From NCBI RefSeq assembly GCF_037440165.1, contig NZ_JBBIUQ010000042.1, positions 1 through 19,679 on the forward strand: a stretch of 19,679 nt of DNA, given 5' to 3'. The translations under genes were made by a program, and so were the position numbers. Source of the DNA: Ignavibacterium sp037440165. GTDB lineage: Bacteria; Bacteroidota; Ignavibacteria; Ignavibacteriales; Ignavibacteriaceae. Shown here piece by piece: positions 16,736-19,679 of the stretch (position 1 is the first letter of the stretch; every line of letters begins with the position of its first letter). The notes below the pieces were generated by a model that was not told where the DNA came from, ran no database searches, and saw nothing but the letters and a program-made list of their open reading frames with translations.

Positions 16736-17272
16736 ATGGAAAACATAAAATCAACAACTATAATCGGTGTTGTTCATAACGGAGTTGCTGCACTTGGAGG
16801 CGATGGACAAGTTACGCTTGGCAATACAGTAATGAAACATAATGCGATGAAAATAAGAAAAATTGCTGACGGAAAAGTTTTATGCGGATTTGCCGGCGCC
16901 TCTGCAGACGCTTTTACTTTGATGGAAAGATTTGAGGATAAACTTCAGCAATACAGAGGAAATGTTTTTCGCGCTGCAGTTGAACTTGCAAAAGACTGGA
17001 GAACAGACAAATATCTTCGCCGGCTTGAAGCAATGCTTGCTGTAATTGCCAAAGACACTGCCCTGATTGTTTCAGGCAATGGAGATGTAATTGAACCGGA
17101 TGATAAAATTGTCGCAATTGGCTCAGGCGGAATGTATGCACTTGCTGCAGCAAAGATGTTAAAGAAACACAGCAATCTTTCAGCAAAGGAAATAGTTGAA
17201 GAGTCACTTAAAACTGCAGCTGAAATTTGCATATACACAAATGATAAAATTAATATTGAGGTGATTGAATAA
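16736..17272 (+). CDS. hslV: HslV (ClpQ), protease subunit of the HslUV complex
   Basis: HslV forms a double hexamer with threonine-protease activity and degrades unfolded or tagged proteins delivered by HslU in the cytosol. From ATG 16736 the product has 178 residues. E. coli HslV begins M-T-T-I-V, with the Thr after Met as nucleophile. Here the aligned text is MENIKS-TTIIGVVHNG, so Thr7 is the predicted nucleophile after removal of a six-residue propeptide. Conserved texts include GGDGQVTLGNTVMKHNAMKIRK, GFAGASADAFTLMERFE, AAVELAKDWRTDKYLRRLEA, GNGDVIEPDD, AIGSGGMYALAAA and EICIYTND. hslU follows with only 2 bases between stop and start, the classical operon. Confidence 0.96.
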   Translation: MENIKSTTIIGVVHNGVAALGGDGQVTLGNTVMKHNAMKIRKIADGKVLCGFAGASADAFTLMERFEDKLQQYRGNVFRAAVELAKDWRTDKYLRRLEAMLAVIAKDTALIVSGNGDVIEPDDKIVAIGSGGMYALAAAKMLKKHSNLSAKEIVEESLKTAAEICIYTNDKINIEVIE

Positions 17273-17274
17273 TT

Positions 17275-18672
17275 ATGGAACAAAAACAATTTGATATGAA
17301 AGAACTTACTCCAAGTGAAATTGTAAGTGAACTTGATAAATACATAATCGGACAAACCGAGGCTAAAAGGGCTGTTGCTATTGCACTTCGCAACAGATGG
17401 AGAAGACAGCAGGTTAAAGATGTTCTTCGCGAAGAAATAATGCCGAACAACATAATTCTTATCGGTCCAACCGGTGTTGGTAAAACAGAAATTGCAAGAA
17501 GACTTGCTAAACTTGCTCAGGCACCGTTTGTAAAAGTTGAGGCATCAAAATTTACTGAAGTGGGTTATGTCGGAAGAGATGTTGAATCAATGGTTCGTGA
17601 TTTAGTTGAAGTCGGTGTTAATCTTGTCCGTTCTGAAAAGACTAAAGATGTTCAGGTAAAGGCTGAAGAAATGGCTGATGAAAGAATTCTTGATATGCTG
17701 ATTCCTCCAATTAAGAAAACTTCTGCATTGCAAACCACAGACGAAGTTAATGGTTCTGCAGATGAGACTGAATCTGAAGAATATCAGAATCAGAAAACAA
17801 GAAGATGGATGAAAGCAAAACTTAAAAGAGGTGAACTTGATGATAAACTGATTGAGTTTGATACTCAGACAACTGCAACTATCGGAATGCAGGTGCTTGG
17901 TCCATTTGGTATGGATGATATGGGAATTAACATTCAGGAAATTATGGGCAGTTTAATGCCAAAGAAAAAGAAGAAAAGAAAAACTACAATCAAAGAAGCA
18001 CGACAGTTAATGGCTCAGGAAGAAGCACAAAAGCTTATTGATATGGAAGCAGTTCAGAAAGAAGCAATTGAGCGTGTTGAAAATTCCGGAATAATTTTCA
18101 TTGATGAAATTGATAAAGTTGCCGGTGGTGGAAAAGGTCAGGGTCCTGATGTTTCCAGAGAAGGAGTTCAAAGAGATTTACTTCCGATTGTTGAAGGTTC
18201 AAATGTTAATACTAAATACGGAGTTGTAAAAACAGATCACATTCTGTTCATCGCATCAGGTGCATTTCATGTTTCCAAACCATCTGATTTAATTCCTGAA
18301 CTTCAGGGAAGATTTCCTATTCGTGTTGAACTGAACAGCTTAAGCGAAGATGATTTTGTTCAGATATTAACAAAGCCAGAAAATGCTTTGTTAAAACAAT
18401 ACAATGCTTTACTTGAAACAGAAGGCGTTAGTCTTGAATTTACAGATGATGCAATCAGAGAAATTGCACGGATTGCAACTGAAGTAAATGAACAGGTTGA
18501 AAACATTGGTGCAAGAAGACTTCATACAATTCTTACAATCTTATTGGATGAAATTCTGTTTGATGTTCCTGATAAAATTCCATCACAGAAAGTTATTATT
18601 GATGGTGAATTTGTTAAAAGCAAATTAGAGCGAATTGTGAAAAACAGAGACCTCAGTAAATTTATTTTATAA
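17275..18672 (+). CDS. hslU: HslU (ClpY), ATPase subunit of the HslUV complex
   Basis: A 465-residue AAA+ unfoldase that feeds substrates into HslV. Walker A is GPTGVGKT (64-71) and the pore loop is GYVG (97-100). The intermediate (I) domain spans about 110-245, with charged segments and a Lys-rich stretch (PKKKKKRKTT, 229-238). Walker B is IIFIDE (273-278). The GRFPIR arginine lies at 346. The C-terminal small domain ends RDLSKFIL, whose last residues dock into HslV (EDLSRFIL in E. coli). The length is close to other HslU. A GAGGTG inside the end of hslV acts as ribosome binding site, 9 bases before ATG 17275. All functional motifs are present, so the complex should be active. Confidence 0.97.
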   Translation: MEQKQFDMKELTPSEIVSELDKYIIGQTEAKRAVAIALRNRWRRQQVKDVLREEIMPNNIILIGPTGVGKTEIARRLAKLAQAPFVKVEASKFTEVGYVGRDVESMVRDLVEVGVNLVRSEKTKDVQVKAEEMADERILDMLIPPIKKTSALQTTDEVNGSADETESEEYQNQKTRRWMKAKLKRGELDDKLIEFDTQTTATIGMQVLGPFGMDDMGINIQEIMGSLMPKKKKKRKTTIKEARQLMAQEEAQKLIDMEAVQKEAIERVENSGIIFIDEIDKVAGGGKGQGPDVSREGVQRDLLPIVEGSNVNTKYGVVKTDHILFIASGAFHVSKPSDLIPELQGRFPIRVELNSLSEDDFVQILTKPENALLKQYNALLETEGVSLEFTDDAIREIARIATEVNEQVENIGARRLHTILTILLDEILFDVPDKIPSQKVIIDGEFVKSKLERIVKNRDLSKFIL

Positions 18673-18682
18673 CTTAAATAAA

Positions 18683-18718
18683 TGTCACACTTCACCAAGC
18701 CGGTGTGGCATTTTTTAT
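18683..18718 (+). terminator. Terminator of the hslVU operon
   Basis: tgtcacac (18683-18690) pairs with gtgtggca (18703-18710) with one G-T pair, with a short cacc/ggtg alternative inside, and is followed by ttttttattttt. It stops the hslVU transcript about 10 bases after the hslU stop. Bases 18719-18828 hold no gene and are presumably the promoter region of the next locus. Confidence 0.8.
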
Positions 18719-18828
18719 TTTAATACTTCTCAATTTAAAACTTACCCAATTTATCTACCCAACTGATTTTACTATTTATTCTTTAAATCTCAACAGCTAT
18801 GTTTCAACTGCACATTAGCGGGGTAAGT

Positions 18829-19378
18829 ATGAAAACTTTAGTTCCAACCTTCCTTTGTTTGTTTTTAATAACCACCTCCATTGCACAGGAAATTTCAGAT
18901 CTGAGTGGAATAGAAACACAAAGCGGAAGAACTTATCTCTTCTATAAAAATTTCGGGCATACACCCTGCAACTCAGTTTATAAATTTGACCCGGAAATTC
19001 TGCAGAACACTTTGCTTTTGTTCGGTTATACTTTTGATTACTTAAGAGTTAAGTTATAAATGGAGCAACTTTAGGCGACATGGTTATTTTAGTTAATAAA
19101 GGTTTTCTGGTTGTTGTTGAATATAAGCTTTTCAAAACTACCCTAATCCATTTAACCCAAGTACTAAAATCAGTTGGCAGTCACCGGTCAGCGCCCATCA
19201 AACATTAAAAGTTTTCGATGTGTTTGGGAATGAAGTTGCAACATTGGTTGACGAATACAAGCCAGCTGGAAATTATGAGGTTGAATTTAATGCAAAGGCA
19301 TTATCAAGTGGGATATATTTTTACAAATTGCAGGCAAGCTCGTTTACTGAAACTAAGAAAATGATTTACTTAAAATAG
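18829..19378 (+). pseudogene. T9SS-exported protein gene with two frameshifts
   Basis: ATG 18829 opens a clear signal peptide (MKTLVPTFLCLFLITTSIAQ) and a short domain (DLSGIETQSGRTYLFY) that stops at TAA 19057-19059 after 76 codons. The next frame then reads NGATLGDMVILVNKGFLVVVEYKLF. The third frame, from 19127, reads QNYPNPFNPSTKISW to TKKMIYLK, a full T9SS sorting domain closing at TAG 19376-19378. Both changes equal the loss of one base: near 19053-19057, and in a T run at 19129-19132, where one more T gives EYKLFQNYPNPFNP, the normal junction in this family. The three pieces thus form one former gene of about 184 codons. The ATG at 18799 is in frame but lies before the signal peptide. 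The intact function is unknown. Confidence 0.75.
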
Positions 19379-19448
19379 TATCAAATGACCACAGGAAGAC
19401 TTAAGCGGTTGTAAATAAATAAGTTAAGAAAGAACAAAACAGATTAAA

Positions 19449-19471
19449 GGAAACGAAAAGCAATCGTTTCC
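19449..19471 (-). terminator. Hairpin between the pseudogene and the leftward gene
   Basis: ggaaacga (19449-19456) pairs perfectly with tcgtttcc (19464-19471) over a 7-base loop. On the minus strand it lies just after the stop of the leftward partial gene and is followed by tttaatctgttttgttc, so it is probably that gene's terminator; it could also serve the pseudogene. Confidence 0.55.
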
Positions 19472-19498
19472 CTTAAAATAAATAAGATAAAATAAAGT

Positions 19499-19679
19499 TC
19501 AATCAGTAATTTCATCGTTCTTTGAAAAGTTGTTTTTTAGTTTAACCGGCAAAAGATCAACATACTGCTGCACAACACGTTTAGAAAGCCTGGAAAGCTG
19601 AGATATTTTATCAATGTCTTTAATATCGTGCTGCCAAAGGATTTCAACTCTGTGATAATCCTTGATGTAACGATCAATA
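19499..19679 (-). CDS. C-terminal end of a DUF1670-like protein (partial at window edge)
   Basis: The minus-strand frame is open from the window edge to TGA (19499-19501), giving 60 residues with no start. The text IDRYIKDYHRVEILWQHDI, then ISQLSRLSKRVVQQYVDLLP, has the shape of a helix-turn-helix-like tail. It resembles, from memory, the end of DUF1670 proteins (RYIKDYxRVxxLL...I..LTGRSxxxVxxYI), often found as dispersed, element-like genes. The family call is tentative; the existence of a leftward gene is firmer, supported by the hairpin after its stop. Confidence 0.55.
   Translation of the reverse strand, partial: IDRYIKDYHRVEILWQHDIKDIDKISQLSRLSKRVVQQYVDLLPVKLKNNFSKNDEITD

Noticed and set aside
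16945..17453. Minus-strand frames opposite hslV and hslU
   Set aside because: They overlap strongly conserved housekeeping genes and show no independent coding signs.
18683..18710. tggcattttttattt as a sigma-54 -24/-12 promoter
   Set aside because: The downstream -12 GC element is missing and the text is explained by the hslVU terminator.
1..19679. Defence island, CRISPR, prophage or complete insertion sequence
   Set aside because: No nuclease, Cas, toxin-antitoxin, phage structural or transposase gene with its hallmarks is present; only the small palindromic element and the edge fragment hint at mobile DNA.

Overview
The window looks like chromosome from a member of the Ignavibacteria (Bacteroidota/Chlorobiota side). 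The DNA is AT-rich. Three separate loci end in the C-terminal sorting domain of the type IX secretion system (T9SS) with the motif NYPNPFNPST, which is very typical of Ignavibacteriales. Several genes lack a clear Shine-Dalgarno site, although others have a strong one. The lineage assignment is inference from these traits; no marker gene was compared.

Layout. (1) 1-1607: terminator of an upstream gene, then a T9SS-exported protein with two similar N-terminal modules, split by one in-frame TAA, closed by a strong terminator. (2) 1679-4096 (-): a large SppA signal-peptide peptidase with an unusual beta-rich N-terminal domain. (3) 4261-6415 (+): a frameshifted DUF4397 lipoprotein, a 132-bp nested inverted-repeat element, an MlaF-type ABC ATPase and a two-CBS-domain protein. 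(4) 6419-6958: a scar made of a decayed DUF2721 fragment joined to the tail of a T9SS beta-propeller protein. (5) 7105-13827 (-): an outer-membrane barrel with one N-terminal haem-c motif, a 1559-residue surface protein with six lamin-tail-like domains, and a short-chain dehydrogenase. (6) 13969-18672 (+): DUF3109 protein, sigma-54 (rpoN), NnrU/ICMT-like membrane protein, then hslV-hslU and a terminator. (7) 18829-19679: a T9SS pseudogene with two frameshifts, and the 3' end of a leftward gene resembling DUF1670.

The housekeeping half (sppA, rpoN, hslVU) is intact. The secreted, cell-surface half shows small lesions: one nonsense codon in the first gene, one +1 shift in the DUF4397 gene, one nonsense codon plus a -1 shift and truncation in the DUF2721 remnant, and two -1 shifts in the last pseudogene. 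Two genes also carry palindromic repeat elements inside their reading frames without breaking them. The most notable signals are these in-frame palindromes, the nested palindromic intergenic element, the barrel-SppA fusion and the haem-c/barrel fusion. I did not find a defence system, CRISPR array, tRNA or rRNA.
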